A stretch of 18,566 nucleotides of DNA. Origin: JANXQG01 sp037147235. GTDB lineage: Bacteria; Planctomycetota; Planctomycetia; Pirellulales; Thermoguttaceae. Of this stretch, positions 6,046 through 14,079 are shown piece by piece. Where the stretch lies: positions 1 to 18,566 of the forward strand of contig JBAWVO010000109.1 of NCBI GenBank assembly GCA_037147235.1, read 5' to 3'. The position numbers were made by a program, and so were the translations under genes. Position 1 is the first letter of the stretch. Every line of letters starts with the position of its first letter. A model generated the notes under the pieces. The model was not told where the DNA came from, made no database searches, and worked only from the letters and a program-made list of their open reading frames with translations.

Positions 6046-7119
6046 CTATTTCTCTTCCATCACCACTCGAAAGCCGAGATTGAAGTAGCGGCTCTGCGGC
6101 GTGTTGTAGTTGCGGTAGGAGGCGCGACAGTAGAATGACCAAGTGGCCCAGCCGCCGCCGCGGCGAACGTGTTTTCTACCGGACGGCGGACCTTGAGGAT
6201 CGTCGACCGGTGATTTGGCGTAAGAGTCCGCACCGTAGAAATCGGAGACCCACTGCCAGACGTTGCCGTGCATATCGTACAGCCCAAAGGCATTGGGCTG
6301 AAAACTGCCGACAGGTGCCGTGAACTCGAAACCATCGTCGCCCTTCAAGGCGAACTTAGCCCACTCGGGCTGGACCCGGGCCGTCGACTTGTCGTAGGTG
6401 TTGGCAATCTTCACCAGCGACTCGGGATCGTTGCCCGACCAGAATCGGGTCTTCGTTCCAGCACGACAGGCATATTCCCATTCGGCCTCGGTAGGCAGGC
6501 GATAAATCTTATGCTCCTTTTCGCTCAGCCACTTGCAAAACTTTACGGCGTCGTTCCAACTGACGTTGGTTGTCGGATGATTGTCCGTCTGCGGAAAACC
6601 CACATTGCGCCAGCTATGCTTTGGATTGCGATCGGTGTCCAACGTGTGATTCTCCACATTGTATCCGTATCCACCCGGGCCTTGGCGGCTGCTGCTTGAC
6701 GGACTGGAGATTGCGTCGTTCCGTTCAGCATCGGTGGCATAATGCGTAGCTTCGACGAACTGGCGAAACTGCCCGAGCGTCACGGTATGCGCGCCCATAT
6801 AGAACGGATTGGTAATGCGAACCCTATGCGCGGGGCCTTCGTCTTCGAGGCTGAAGCGATAGTCGTCGTATTGCGGATAATCCTTTCGCAACCGTTCGAT
6901 CGCTTCCAGGTTTCCCATCGTGAACTCGCCTGCGGGAATCTTGACCAGCTTCATACCGAGCGAATTGCTGATGGAAGGAATCACCGGGGCAGTCGTGTTG
7001 GCAGCGGTAACGGCCGCGGACTCCGCCGCAGAGATTTGTTGCGGGCTGCTGCACCACGGACAGGCGGCAAAAAGCAGGACAAGGACAACGGTGCCGAAGC
7101 AAAAAACAGCTTTCTTCAT
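6046..7119 (-). CDS. FGE-sulfatase-fold (SUMF1-like) exported protein, probably not an active FGE (357 aa)
   Basis: Residues 1-20 form a signal sequence ending FAAC20, possibly a weak lipobox. From residue 55 the protein has the formylglycine-generating-enzyme fold: GMKLVKIPAGEFTMG, ITNPFYMGAHTVTLGQF, RLPTEAEWEYACRAG, FGLYDMHGNVWQWVSDF and HVRRGGGWATWSFYCRASYR. True FGE needs a cysteine pair in the last motif (CxxxxC). Here the second is C331 but the first position is T326, so it likely does not convert sulfatase cysteine to formylglycine. Many planctomycete members of this family are non-catalytic binding domains. It starts 19 bp after the metH stop and may be co-transcribed with metH, a pairing with no obvious metabolic logic. 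Confidence 0.85.
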   Translation of the reverse strand: MKKAVFCFGTVVLVLLFAACPWCSSPQQISAAESAAVTAANTTAPVIPSISNSLGMKLVKIPAGEFTMGNLEAIERLRKDYPQYDDYRFSLEDEGPAHRVRITNPFYMGAHTVTLGQFRQFVEATHYATDAERNDAISSPSSSSRQGPGGYGYNVENHTLDTDRNPKHSWRNVGFPQTDNHPTTNVSWNDAVKFCKWLSEKEHKIYRLPTEAEWEYACRAGTKTRFWSGNDPESLVKIANTYDKSTARVQPEWAKFALKGDDGFEFTAPVGSFQPNAFGLYDMHGNVWQWVSDFYGADSYAKSPVDDPQGPPSGRKHVRRGGGWATWSFYCRASYRNYNTPQSRYFNLGFRVVMEEK

Positions 7120-7138
7120 GGTTTGGTCTCTCTAAAGG

Positions 7139-10100
7139 TTACTCGGGATCATAGGCCAGCACGGGGGCTAGCCACTTTTCGGCCTCTTTGAACTTCCAGC
7201 CCTTGCGGCGGGCATAGTCCTCGACCTGCTCGCGTGTGACCCGATCGATGGCGAAGTAACGTGAGCCGGGATGCGCAAAGTAGAAACCGCTCACCGATCC
7301 GGCCGGCAGCATCATGAAACTCTCGGTCAGGGTGATGCCCGCGGATCGATCGGCCCCAAGCAGATCGAAGAGGATCCGCTTCTCCGTATGATCGGGAAGC
7401 GACGGATACCCGGGTGCTGGCCGAACACCGCGATATTTCTCGGCTAGCATGTCGAGAATGGACAGATTCTCGTTTTGGCCATAGCCCCAGTCATGCCGCG
7501 CGATTTCATGCATCCGCTCGGCAAATGCCTCGGCTAGACGGTCGGCAAAGACCTTGGCCATGATTGCGCTATAGTCATCGTTGTCGGCCTCGCAGCGCTG
7601 CACCAGTTCGTCGGCACCAAGGCCGCCGGTCACGGCGAAACCGCCCAGGTAGTCCTTGCGGCCGCTGCCGATCGGGGCGATGAAGTCGGCGTTGCAGTAG
7701 TAACACCTTCGCGTCTCGCTTAGCCACTGCTGCCGCAGGTTGTGCAGCCGAGCCTTTTCCTCGGTGCGAGTATCGTTTTCATAAAGAATGATGTCATCGC
7801 CCGACGAGGCCACCGGCCAGAAACCATAGACGCCACTTGCCCGCAGCCAGCGATTCTGGATGATGCGATCGAGGAACTTCCTCGCGTCGTCGTAAAGTTT
7901 TCTCGCCTCGGGACCACGACCAGGATGCTCCAAAATGTCCGGAAACTTACCCCGCATTTCCCAAGCCGCGAAAAACTGCGCCCAATCGATGTAGGGCAGC
8001 AACTCCACCAGCGGATATTCGGCCATCGTCCGCACGCCAAGGAACGAGGGCACGGGGATCTCGTGCGTGGCCCAATCGGTCTGGAAACGGCCCTCGACGG
8101 CTTCGCGATAGGATACCAGCTTCAATTCCTGTTTCCGCTGGTATGCCGCGACCATCTGGACCTGGAAGGCGCGGTTCTCGGCATCAAATTGCGGCCGCTT
8201 TTCCACCGAGAGGAGTCGCTCGCAAACCGGGGCAGACCGCGAGGCGTCCTTCACATGGACCACCTCATGCGAATAGCCCGGGGCGATCTTCACGGCCGTA
8301 TGCTTGGGGCTTGTCGTGGCACCGCCAATCAGGAGCGGAATATCCATGCCCAGCCGCTGCATCTCGCGGGCAACGTGGACCATCTCTTCGAGGCTCGGCG
8401 TAATCAGCCCACTGAGTCCGATCATATCGGCGTTGCTTTCGCGGGCCGCTTGCAGGATCTTCTCGCAGGGGACCATCACGCCCAGATCGACGATCTTGTA
8501 GTTATTGCAGCCCAACACGATGCCGACGATGTTCTTGCCAATGTCGTGAACATCGCCCTTGACCGTGGCCATCACGATCGTGCCGCGGGTCGATGGCTCG
8601 TCGCTGGTTTTATCGTTGCCAGCGGCCAGTTTCTCGGCTTCCATGAACGGCATGAGATAGGCCACGGCCTTTTTCATCACGCGGGCACTTTTCACGACCT
8701 GTGGCAGGAACATCTTGCCGTCGCCAAACAAATCGCCGACGACCTGGATGCCGACCATGAGCGGCCCTTCGATGATATTCAGGCCGGTAGCGTACTTCTG
8801 CCGGGCCTCCTCAACGTCCGTGTCGATATAATCGAGGATGCCGTGTACGAGCGAATGTTTGAGCCGCTCTTCGACCGTGCCATGCCGCCAGGCCGGATCG
8901 GCCTTGTCTTCCTGGGTGGCTTTGCCTTGAAGCGTGGCCCCGTAGGTGACCAGCCGCTCGGTAGCATCAGGCCGGCGATCGAGGATAACGTCTTCCACGC
9001 GTTCCCGAAGCACCGGCTCGATGTCCTCATAGACGGCCAACTGCCCGGCGTTGACAATGCCCATGTCGAGTCCGGCGTGGATGGCGTGGTAGAGAAACGC
9101 GGCATTGAACGCCTCGCGGACCGTGTCGTTGCCGCGGAAGCTAAACGAGACGTTGCTCACGCCCCCAGAGATTTTTACGTCCGGCAGGAGTTCCTTGATC
9201 TTCCGCGCGGCCTCGATGAAATTCAGACCGTAGCGGGCATGTTCTTCCATGCCGGTGCCGATTGTCAGAATGTTCGGGTCGAAAATGATGTCGGACGGTT
9301 TCATACCGGCCTTTTCCGTCAGCAGCTTATAGGCACGCCGGGCGATGTGGAGCTTGTGTTCCACAGCGACCGCCTGGCCTTCTTCGTCGAACATCATCAC
9401 CACGCAGGCCGCGCCATATTTTCGCACCAGTCGGGCGTGGGCCAAGAACTGCTCTTCGCCTTCCTTGAGGCTGATCGAGTTGACGATCGACTTGCCTTGT
9501 ACACATTTAAGGCCCGCTTCAAGCACGGCCCAGTTCGAGCTGTCGATCATCACGGGTACGCGGGCAACGTCTGGCTCGGCGGCGAGCAGGTTCAGAAACT
9601 CGGTCATCACCTTTGGCCCGTCCAGCAGACCCTCGTCCATGTTGATGTCGATGATGTTCGCCCCGCCCTCGACCTGCTGCCGGGCGACGGAAACGGCCTC
9701 GGCCAGATTGCCTTCGCGGATGAGCCGGGCGAACTTCTTTGAACCGGAGACATTGGTCCGCTCGCCGATCATGGTGAAGGTGCTGTCGGGGCGGATCACC
9801 AGCGGTTCGAGGCCGCTGAGGGTCGTATTGCGGCTGGGCGGAGGTGGCCGGCGGGGCGGCTTGCCGCGCAGGGTGTCGGCAATCGCGCGGATGTGGGCCG
9901 GTGTCGTGCCGCAGCAGCCGCCGACAATATTCACCCAACCACGATCGGCAAATTCTCCGAGTACGGCGGCCATCTGCGCCGGCGCTTCGTCGTAACCGCC
10001 AAACTCGTTGGGCAAACCGGCATTGGGGTGGCAACTGGTCCATGTCGGGCAAAGCTGCGAAAGTTCTTCGATATAGGGCCGCATCAGCGATGGGCCAAGC

Positions 10101-10894
10101 GCACAGTTAATGCCCACGCTCAGCAGATCGGCATGTTCGATCGAGGCCAGAAACGCCGCGAGCGTCTGGCCGGAGAGCGTCCGCCCGCTGAGATCCGTGA
10201 TCGTCACCGAGACCATCACCGGCAGCTTGATCTGCCGCTTCGTGAACAATTCCTCAATGGCGAACAGACATGCCTTGAGGTTGAGCGTATCAAAGACCGT
10301 CTCGGCCAGAAGGATGTCGGCACCGCCATCGACTAGGGCCTCGGCCTGCTCGTAATAGGTTGCCACAAGCTGGTCAAAATAGACCACCCGATAGCCAGGG
10401 TTGTTAACGTCCGGTGAGAGCGAGGCCGTGCGGTTCGTCGGACCAATCGAACCGGCGACATAGGGACCGTCGTCCGTAGGGCGGACTTCAGTCCGCCCAA
10501 TCAGCGGGCCGGTTGTGTCCACGGCAACCCGCGCCGCGTGGAAATCATCGACAGCTCTTCGCGCGCAGGCCACCCCGGCAAGGTTGATGGCCCGGACTTG
10601 GTTGACCAAGTCGTAATCGGCCATCGAGACGCTGTTGGCGTTGAAGGTGTTGGTGCAGATAATGTCCGCCCCCGCCTCCAGATAGCCGCGATGGACGCCG
10701 GTAATGGCCTCAGGCTGGGTGATCGCCAGCAGGTCGTTACAACCCTTGAGGTCGCGACGGTAGGCGGCAAACTGAGTACCACGGTAGTCGGCCTCGCTGA
10801 AATGGAACTGCTGGATCATGGTTCCCATCGCACCGTCGAGAATGGCGATGCGGCGGGTAAGCAGGTCATGAAGGTTTGTAGTTCGTGCATCCAT
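7139..10894 (-). CDS. metH: Cobalamin-dependent methionine synthase (1251 aa)
   Basis: MetH transfers a methyl group from methyltetrahydrofolate to homocysteine in the cytoplasm. All four modules are present. The homocysteine domain (about 10-335) has zinc ligands C264 (GINCALG) and C327-C328 (GGCCGTTP). The pterin-binding domain (about 365-620) has MIGERTNVSGSKKF. The cap and cobalamin domain has DVHDIGKN, with H783 as the lower axial cobalt ligand. The AdoMet reactivation domain (about 910-1251) has RPAPGYPSLPDHTEK. Length is close to the ~1,230 residues of the E. coli enzyme. The N-terminal domain carries an in-frame peptide encoded by a 20-bp palindrome (10479-10498). No clear Shine-Dalgarno precedes the ATG. 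The ~160 bp upstream show no SAM or cobalamin riboswitch that I can recognise. Confidence 0.97.
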   Translation of the reverse strand: MDARTTNLHDLLTRRIAILDGAMGTMIQQFHFSEADYRGTQFAAYRRDLKGCNDLLAITQPEAITGVHRGYLEAGADIICTNTFNANSVSMADYDLVNQVRAINLAGVACARRAVDDFHAARVAVDTTGPLIGRTEVRPTDDGPYVAGSIGPTNRTASLSPDVNNPGYRVVYFDQLVATYYEQAEALVDGGADILLAETVFDTLNLKACLFAIEELFTKRQIKLPVMVSVTITDLSGRTLSGQTLAAFLASIEHADLLSVGINCALGPSLMRPYIEELSQLCPTWTSCHPNAGLPNEFGGYDEAPAQMAAVLGEFADRGWVNIVGGCCGTTPAHIRAIADTLRGKPPRRPPPPSRNTTLSGLEPLVIRPDSTFTMIGERTNVSGSKKFARLIREGNLAEAVSVARQQVEGGANIIDINMDEGLLDGPKVMTEFLNLLAAEPDVARVPVMIDSSNWAVLEAGLKCVQGKSIVNSISLKEGEEQFLAHARLVRKYGAACVVMMFDEEGQAVAVEHKLHIARRAYKLLTEKAGMKPSDIIFDPNILTIGTGMEEHARYGLNFIEAARKIKELLPDVKISGGVSNVSFSFRGNDTVREAFNAAFLYHAIHAGLDMGIVNAGQLAVYEDIEPVLRERVEDVILDRRPDATERLVTYGATLQGKATQEDKADPAWRHGTVEERLKHSLVHGILDYIDTDVEEARQKYATGLNIIEGPLMVGIQVVGDLFGDGKMFLPQVVKSARVMKKAVAYLMPFMEAEKLAAGNDKTSDEPSTRGTIVMATVKGDVHDIGKNIVGIVLGCNNYKIVDLGVMVPCEKILQAARESNADMIGLSGLITPSLEEMVHVAREMQRLGMDIPLLIGGATTSPKHTAVKIAPGYSHEVVHVKDASRSAPVCERLLSVEKRPQFDAENRAFQVQMVAAYQRKQELKLVSYREAVEGRFQTDWATHEIPVPSFLGVRTMAEYPLVELLPYIDWAQFFAAWEMRGKFPDILEHPGRGPEARKLYDDARKFLDRIIQNRWLRASGVYGFWPVASSGDDIILYENDTRTEEKARLHNLRQQWLSETRRCYYCNADFIAPIGSGRKDYLGGFAVTGGLGADELVQRCEADNDDYSAIMAKVFADRLAEAFAERMHEIARHDWGYGQNENLSILDMLAEKYRGVRPAPGYPSLPDHTEKRILFDLLGADRSAGITLTESFMMLPAGSVSGFYFAHPGSRYFAIDRVTREQVEDYARRKGWKFKEAEKWLAPVLAYDPE
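10479..10498. repeat. 20-bp palindrome embedded in the metH coding sequence
   Basis: GGGCGGACTTCAGTCCGCCC has two perfect 9-bp arms around TC. It is read in frame in metH as the residues GRTEVRP of the stretch TTGPLIGRTEVRPTDDGPYV, just before the conserved VAGSIGPTNRTAS. Typical MetH proteins have a short loop here, so the palindrome looks like an inserted dispersed repeat tolerated as an extra surface peptide. Similar GGCGGACT(N)AGTCCGCC motifs are, from memory, common intergenic repeats in planctomycete genomes. Confidence 0.7.
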
Positions 10895-11010
10895 AGAGTT
10901 TAGGCGAATGGCCGAGAGATTTCCAGTGGAGGGGGTTCGGCACCGAGTTTGTAGGCGTGTGGCGCAGAAATGTTACATTGTGCCCCGTGGATTCGATCCG
11001 TAAGGTTTGG

Positions 11011-11035
11011 TATGATGTGATGTGGACATTGTCCA
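11011..11035 (+). promoter_or_regulatory. Possible extended -10 and small palindrome before the toxin-like gene
   Basis: TGGTATGAT resembles an extended -10 element (hexamer 11011-11016). It is followed by a 13-bp palindrome TGGAC-ATT-GTCCA (11023-11035), 20 bp before the toxin-like start at 11056. No convincing -35 was found. The rest of the 160-bp gap between metH and this gene shows nothing recognisable. Confidence 0.25.
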
Positions 11036-11055
11036 GTCTCATTCAGGAACGTAAA

Positions 11056-11288
11056 ATGTCAAGAGGCTCGAAAGACCTTCCTACAAATGGCTTGCCAAAT
11101 GGAACCCAAAAGAAGGTGGTGAATGAAAAGACAATACAGATCAGGCACTACGGTCCCGATGGCTGCGCGACAAAAAACATTGACTTCGGCCACGACCACA
11201 GCAGTGTAGGCGACCTCACGCGCATGACTGGGACTGGTCAAGAAAACGCCCAAGGCAGGGGGCGCGTCCAATCCAGCCAGGGGAGTGA
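11056..11288 (+). pseudogene. Orphan polymorphic-toxin C-terminal fragment, one-base frameshift
   Basis: From an ATG with a fair ribosome site (AGGA, 7 nt upstream), the frame reads MSRGSKDLPTNGLPNGTQ, then IRHYGPDGCATKNIDFGHDH. This is the short glycine- and histidine-rich tail (GPDG...DFGHDHG.GDPH.HDWDW) seen at the C-termini of Rhs/wall-associated and other polymorphic secreted proteins. At about 11214 the frame departs (GDLTRMTG), while the next frame reads PHAHDWDWSRKRPRQGARP and ends PGE-TGA at 11286-11288. One extra C at 11214-11215 would restore GDPHAHDWDW. The repaired protein would be 77 residues. The stop lies 2 bp before the following gene, so they form one operon. Toxin identity is an inference; no catalytic residues are known to me for this family. 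Confidence 0.6.
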
Positions 11289-11290
11289 CA

Positions 11291-11809
11291 ATGCACAAGC
11301 AAACTGAGTACATGAGCGGCTGGGTTGATACGAGTATCCATGACTTTTTGTCAGCCATTGAAGTGCCGCCGTCGAGCATGGCGTATGCCCTGATTACATG
11401 TCTCGATAGTAACCCTGACATCAGGTCACTTGCCAGCACTAGCAAGCATTTGAACGGCATTAGGACAAAACCAAAGTTTGTGGGCAAGGGCCTTATACTG
11501 ACCACTCGAAAGCTTCTGGATGCTGAACGGCATGGACGTATATTTTTTGGATTCGACGAAATCTGGTTTTCTGCCAAGCCCATCATCATCCCAAAGCCGG
11601 ACGACCTGATCATCACGGGGCCAGGTAGACTCAGCGCGGAAGTTGTGGATAGATATGGCCATTGGCTCGACGTAAGTGGGTGTACATTGGGGTTGGGTGA
11701 TGGAACGGGGATGAATTTCTGTTTCCGAGTTCGCGGTCTCGTAAAGCATATTGCCACGGCCTTCAACTATGCTTGCGATAGATCGGAAAATACCGTTTCA
11801 CTGCTATAG
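11291..11809 (+). CDS. Hypothetical protein in immunity-gene position (172 aa)
   Basis: The ATG at 11291 has an excellent ribosome site (GGGGAG, 5 nt away) that overlaps the stop of the toxin-like gene. A GTG at 11285 is a less likely start. The protein is soluble, without signal peptide or membrane segment, mixed alpha/beta: SSMAYALITCLDSNPDIRSL, FFGFDEIWFSAKPIIIPKPD, SAEVVDRYGHWLDVSGCTLG and GLGDGTGMNFCFRV. The size, acidic WF-rich centre and tight coupling suit an immunity protein for the preceding toxin tail. I do not know a named family for it. Unlike its partner the frame is intact, as expected if loss of immunity is the costlier event. It converges on the DUF4058 gene with a 6-bp overlap. 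Confidence 0.65.
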   Translation: MHKQTEYMSGWVDTSIHDFLSAIEVPPSSMAYALITCLDSNPDIRSLASTSKHLNGIRTKPKFVGKGLILTTRKLLDAERHGRIFFGFDEIWFSAKPIIIPKPDDLIITGPGRLSAEVVDRYGHWLDVSGCTLGLGDGTGMNFCFRVRGLVKHIATAFNYACDRSENTVSLL

Positions 11810-12598
11810 CACGCCTTTCGCGCGGAGCCACTTTTCGGCCCAGGCCGCACCGTCGAGGTCCAACGGCGGGGCCGGCGGTTGATGGTAGTCGATATTATCG
11901 TAGCCGCCATTCTCGTAGCATTGGTCGATCAGCGGCTGAAGATTCAATGTTGCGTCGGCATCGCTTTCCCGTAACGGTATTCGCAACGAGGGGAGTTGCT
12001 CCGACAAGGGCAGCGGATAAGGCTCGGCCACGTCTGGCTTCCAGCCGCGCGTGATGCACACCATGTAGGATGTCCGCTGCCAGGGGTGAAGCAATTTCAT
12101 CGGCCCGGCCAGCAATCGCTTGCCGGAGCGCGTCAGATCGATCTCGACGAGGCTCGCCCCGGCGGCAATTACGTCTTTTTGCTTCTTGAGGTAAAGCCTC
12201 TGGCCTTTGCCGGGTAATTTGTTCGTGGGACTCACAAACTCGATTACCGTGACGACGCGGTTGCCGGAGCCTACATCCACGATTTCGATATAGCCTTGCG
12301 ACGAAGGCTCGCGATCAACGTGGACGAGAATCGGTTCTGCCACGGCGACGCCGCCAGCCTCTGCGGATTGCCCCTCGCCGGCTTGGGTCTTGGGGTACTC
12401 CACCATGTGTACGTCGGGATAAATTTCGTGATGATCGCCTTCATCCGATTCGATGAAAACTCGCTCTTTAATTCTGGGTCGAAGGTCGCGGGGCAATGTC
12501 GGGCGAAGCTGATCACTGGCGTACGTGATCAGCGCATGATGCACGTCGCGCCAGTGCCGTTCAAGATACGGGTCCATCCCGGGAAACGGGCTCTTCAT
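11804..12598 (-). CDS. DUF4058 family protein (264 aa)
   Basis: The opening MKSPFPGMDPYLE, followed by a WRDVHHALITYASDQLRPTL helix and RPRIKERVFIE, is the signature of DUF4058, a family abundant in planctomycetes and cyanobacteria. The mid part (VTVIEFVSPTNKLPGKGQ, then KKQKDVIAAGASLVEIDLTR) resembles the beta-core of PD-(D/E)XK nucleases, with E and K in suggestive positions. Activity is unproven. The start at the ATG 12598 follows AAGGG 9 nt upstream; a TTG two codons earlier is possible. It lies 43 bp after the fucosidase on the same strand. The TAG stop pairs with the opposite gene's TAG in the palindrome CTATAG. Confidence 0.85.
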   Translation of the reverse strand: MKSPFPGMDPYLERHWRDVHHALITYASDQLRPTLPRDLRPRIKERVFIESDEGDHHEIYPDVHMVEYPKTQAGEGQSAEAGGVAVAEPILVHVDREPSSQGYIEIVDVGSGNRVVTVIEFVSPTNKLPGKGQRLYLKKQKDVIAAGASLVEIDLTRSGKRLLAGPMKLLHPWQRTSYMVCITRGWKPDVAEPYPLPLSEQLPSLRIPLRESDADATLNLQPLIDQCYENGGYDNIDYHQPPAPPLDLDGAAWAEKWLRAKGVL

Positions 12599-12641
12599 GG
12601 GCAAACATCCCTTCTTATTAGTGCATTTTGTGCAATCAAAT

Positions 12642-14009
12642 TTACAACTCGATCGCTATCACCGAATCGATAGCGTCCGGTGCCTGGATTGGAACGTCGA
12701 TCACGAGGAGCTTCGGGTTGATAGTCGTCTTCAATGGCTTCTTTTCGGGGTCCGACAAAAGCCAAGCCTTCTTCACCGACGTTGGCATCGGCCCGACCAC
12801 CAGCCTGCCATCCTTGGGCCAGTCAAAGACGTGCAGGTAAATCGTGTCGCCCTTGGTGGTTGAACGCCCCCATTTCGGGCTGCCGATCGAACTGGCAGTC
12901 GTGCCATAAATGCTCTCGCTGTTGACCTTCATCCACTGGCCGATGGCTTTGAGCCGCTCGACGCTTGGCCCGGGGATCAGGCCTTCGGAGGTGGGGCCGA
13001 CATTGAGCAGATAATTGCCGCCCTTGCTGGAGCAATCCACCAGAATATGAATCAGTTCGGCGGCCGACTTCCAGTGGTTGTCGTTCTTGTTATAGCCCCA
13101 GTGGCCATTCATCGTCATGCACGATTCCCAATAGACGCCTGGCCCAAAACCGCTGGCCGGCACATTCTGCTCGGGCGTACCATAGTCGCCCAGTCCCTTC
13201 CCCTTGTCCATGCCGTCCATGCCGGCGCGAGCCTTGCCCACGCGGTTGTTGACGATGATGTCCGGTTGTAGACTGCGGCAATAGGCATAAAGATCGACGC
13301 CGCGATTATGAGTCCACGGGCTTTCCCATTCGCCATCGAACCAGAGGAGTCCCACGGGGCCGTAGTTGGTCACCAGTTCCTTGAGTTGCCGTTTCATAAA
13401 GGCCGTATAGCGATCCATGTCGGGCTTGCCGCTGGCCTTGTCGTTCCAAGCTCTGCGCTGGCCCCAGTCGGGATGATGCCAATCCATGATCGAATGGTAC
13501 AGGCAGAACTTGATACCTGCCTCATGACATGCCTCGGAAAGCTCCTTGAGCGGGTCGCGCTTGAATGGCGTGGTCTTGATACACCAGTCAGTCTCCTGGG
13601 AGGGGTACATGCCAAAACCGTCATGATGCTTGCTGGTGATGACGATATATTTCACGCCGGCCTCCTTGGCTAGGGCCACCCATTGCTTGCCGTCGAACTT
13701 CACTGGATTGAATTGCTCGGCGAACTTCTCGTACTGCGATACCGGTATGTGCGTTTCTTCCATGAACCACTCGCCGTAATGTTTCTTGCCTTTCCACTCG
13801 CCTGCGGGCACCGAGTAGAGGCCCCAGTGGATGAAAAGTCCAAAGCGGGCCTCGGAGAACCATTTCATCCGGGCGGCGCGCTGCCCAGGCCCTTCGACGG
13901 GCGTGACAGCGGCCGGGGTATCGGCGGCGAGGGCGGAAAGGGTGGGCCAAACGCAGGCCAGGGCTAGTAATGTTGTCAGACAGTAGCGGCGGAATGTCGG
14001 CTTCAACAT
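12642..14009 (-). CDS. Secreted GH29 alpha-L-fucosidase (455 aa)
   Basis: This enzyme should remove terminal alpha-L-fucose from glycans outside the cytoplasm by a retaining mechanism. A signal peptide (CLTTLLALACVWPTLSALA, cleaved near residue 29) is followed by the GH29 TIM barrel: RFGLFIHWGLYSVPAGEW, VKYIVITSKHHDGFGMYPS, KFCLYHSIMDWHHPDW, and GLLWFDGEWE with nucleophile D225. A short C-terminal beta domain (GDTIYLHVFDWP onward) closes it. Length is typical of bacterial GH29. The start at 14009 is chosen for its ribosome site (AAGGAG, 6 nt from ATG); an upstream ATG at 14063 lacks one. A consensus -10 (TATAAT) lies 44 bp upstream. With the rhamnosidase it points to use of fucose- and rhamnose-bearing polysaccharides. 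Confidence 0.92.
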   Translation of the reverse strand: MLKPTFRRYCLTTLLALACVWPTLSALAADTPAAVTPVEGPGQRAARMKWFSEARFGLFIHWGLYSVPAGEWKGKKHYGEWFMEETHIPVSQYEKFAEQFNPVKFDGKQWVALAKEAGVKYIVITSKHHDGFGMYPSQETDWCIKTTPFKRDPLKELSEACHEAGIKFCLYHSIMDWHHPDWGQRRAWNDKASGKPDMDRYTAFMKRQLKELVTNYGPVGLLWFDGEWESPWTHNRGVDLYAYCRSLQPDIIVNNRVGKARAGMDGMDKGKGLGDYGTPEQNVPASGFGPGVYWESCMTMNGHWGYNKNDNHWKSAAELIHILVDCSSKGGNYLLNVGPTSEGLIPGPSVERLKAIGQWMKVNSESIYGTTASSIGSPKWGRSTTKGDTIYLHVFDWPKDGRLVVGPMPTSVKKAWLLSDPEKKPLKTTINPKLLVIDVPIQAPDAIDSVIAIEL

Positions 14010-14052
14010 ACGGAACTCCTTGGTAACTCGGGGGGAACAGGCAGAAAAACCC

Positions 14053-14058
14053 ATTATA
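14053..14058 (-). promoter_or_regulatory. Candidate -10 element for the fucosidase gene
   Basis: On the minus strand TATAAT is read from 14058 to 14053, 44 bp before the chosen ATG. No good -35 is present at 16-18 bp, so it is only a candidate. It would let the fucosidase be transcribed independently of the DUF4184 gene upstream. Confidence 0.3.
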
Positions 14059-14079
14059 ATCACTGCCCGAGGAGTTTTG

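Noticed and set aside
7742..9742. A 666-codon open frame on the plus strand opposite metH
   Set aside because: It is antisense to a fully conserved metH, has many His/Asp-rich low-plausibility stretches and no recognisable domain. High GC third positions explain the open frame.
10895..11055. A possible SAM or cobalamin riboswitch upstream of metH
   Set aside because: No recognisable B12 box or SAM-riboswitch core could be found by eye in the 160 bp. An Infernal/Rfam scan would decide.
11205..11220. Programmed -1 frameshifting in the toxin-like gene
   Set aside because: No slippery heptamer or downstream pseudoknot is evident. A single missing C in a short run explains the shift more simply.
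11804..11809. CTATAG where two convergent genes place both TAG stops
   Set aside because: A neat palindrome, but expected by chance for overlapping convergent TAG stops. No functional claim is made.
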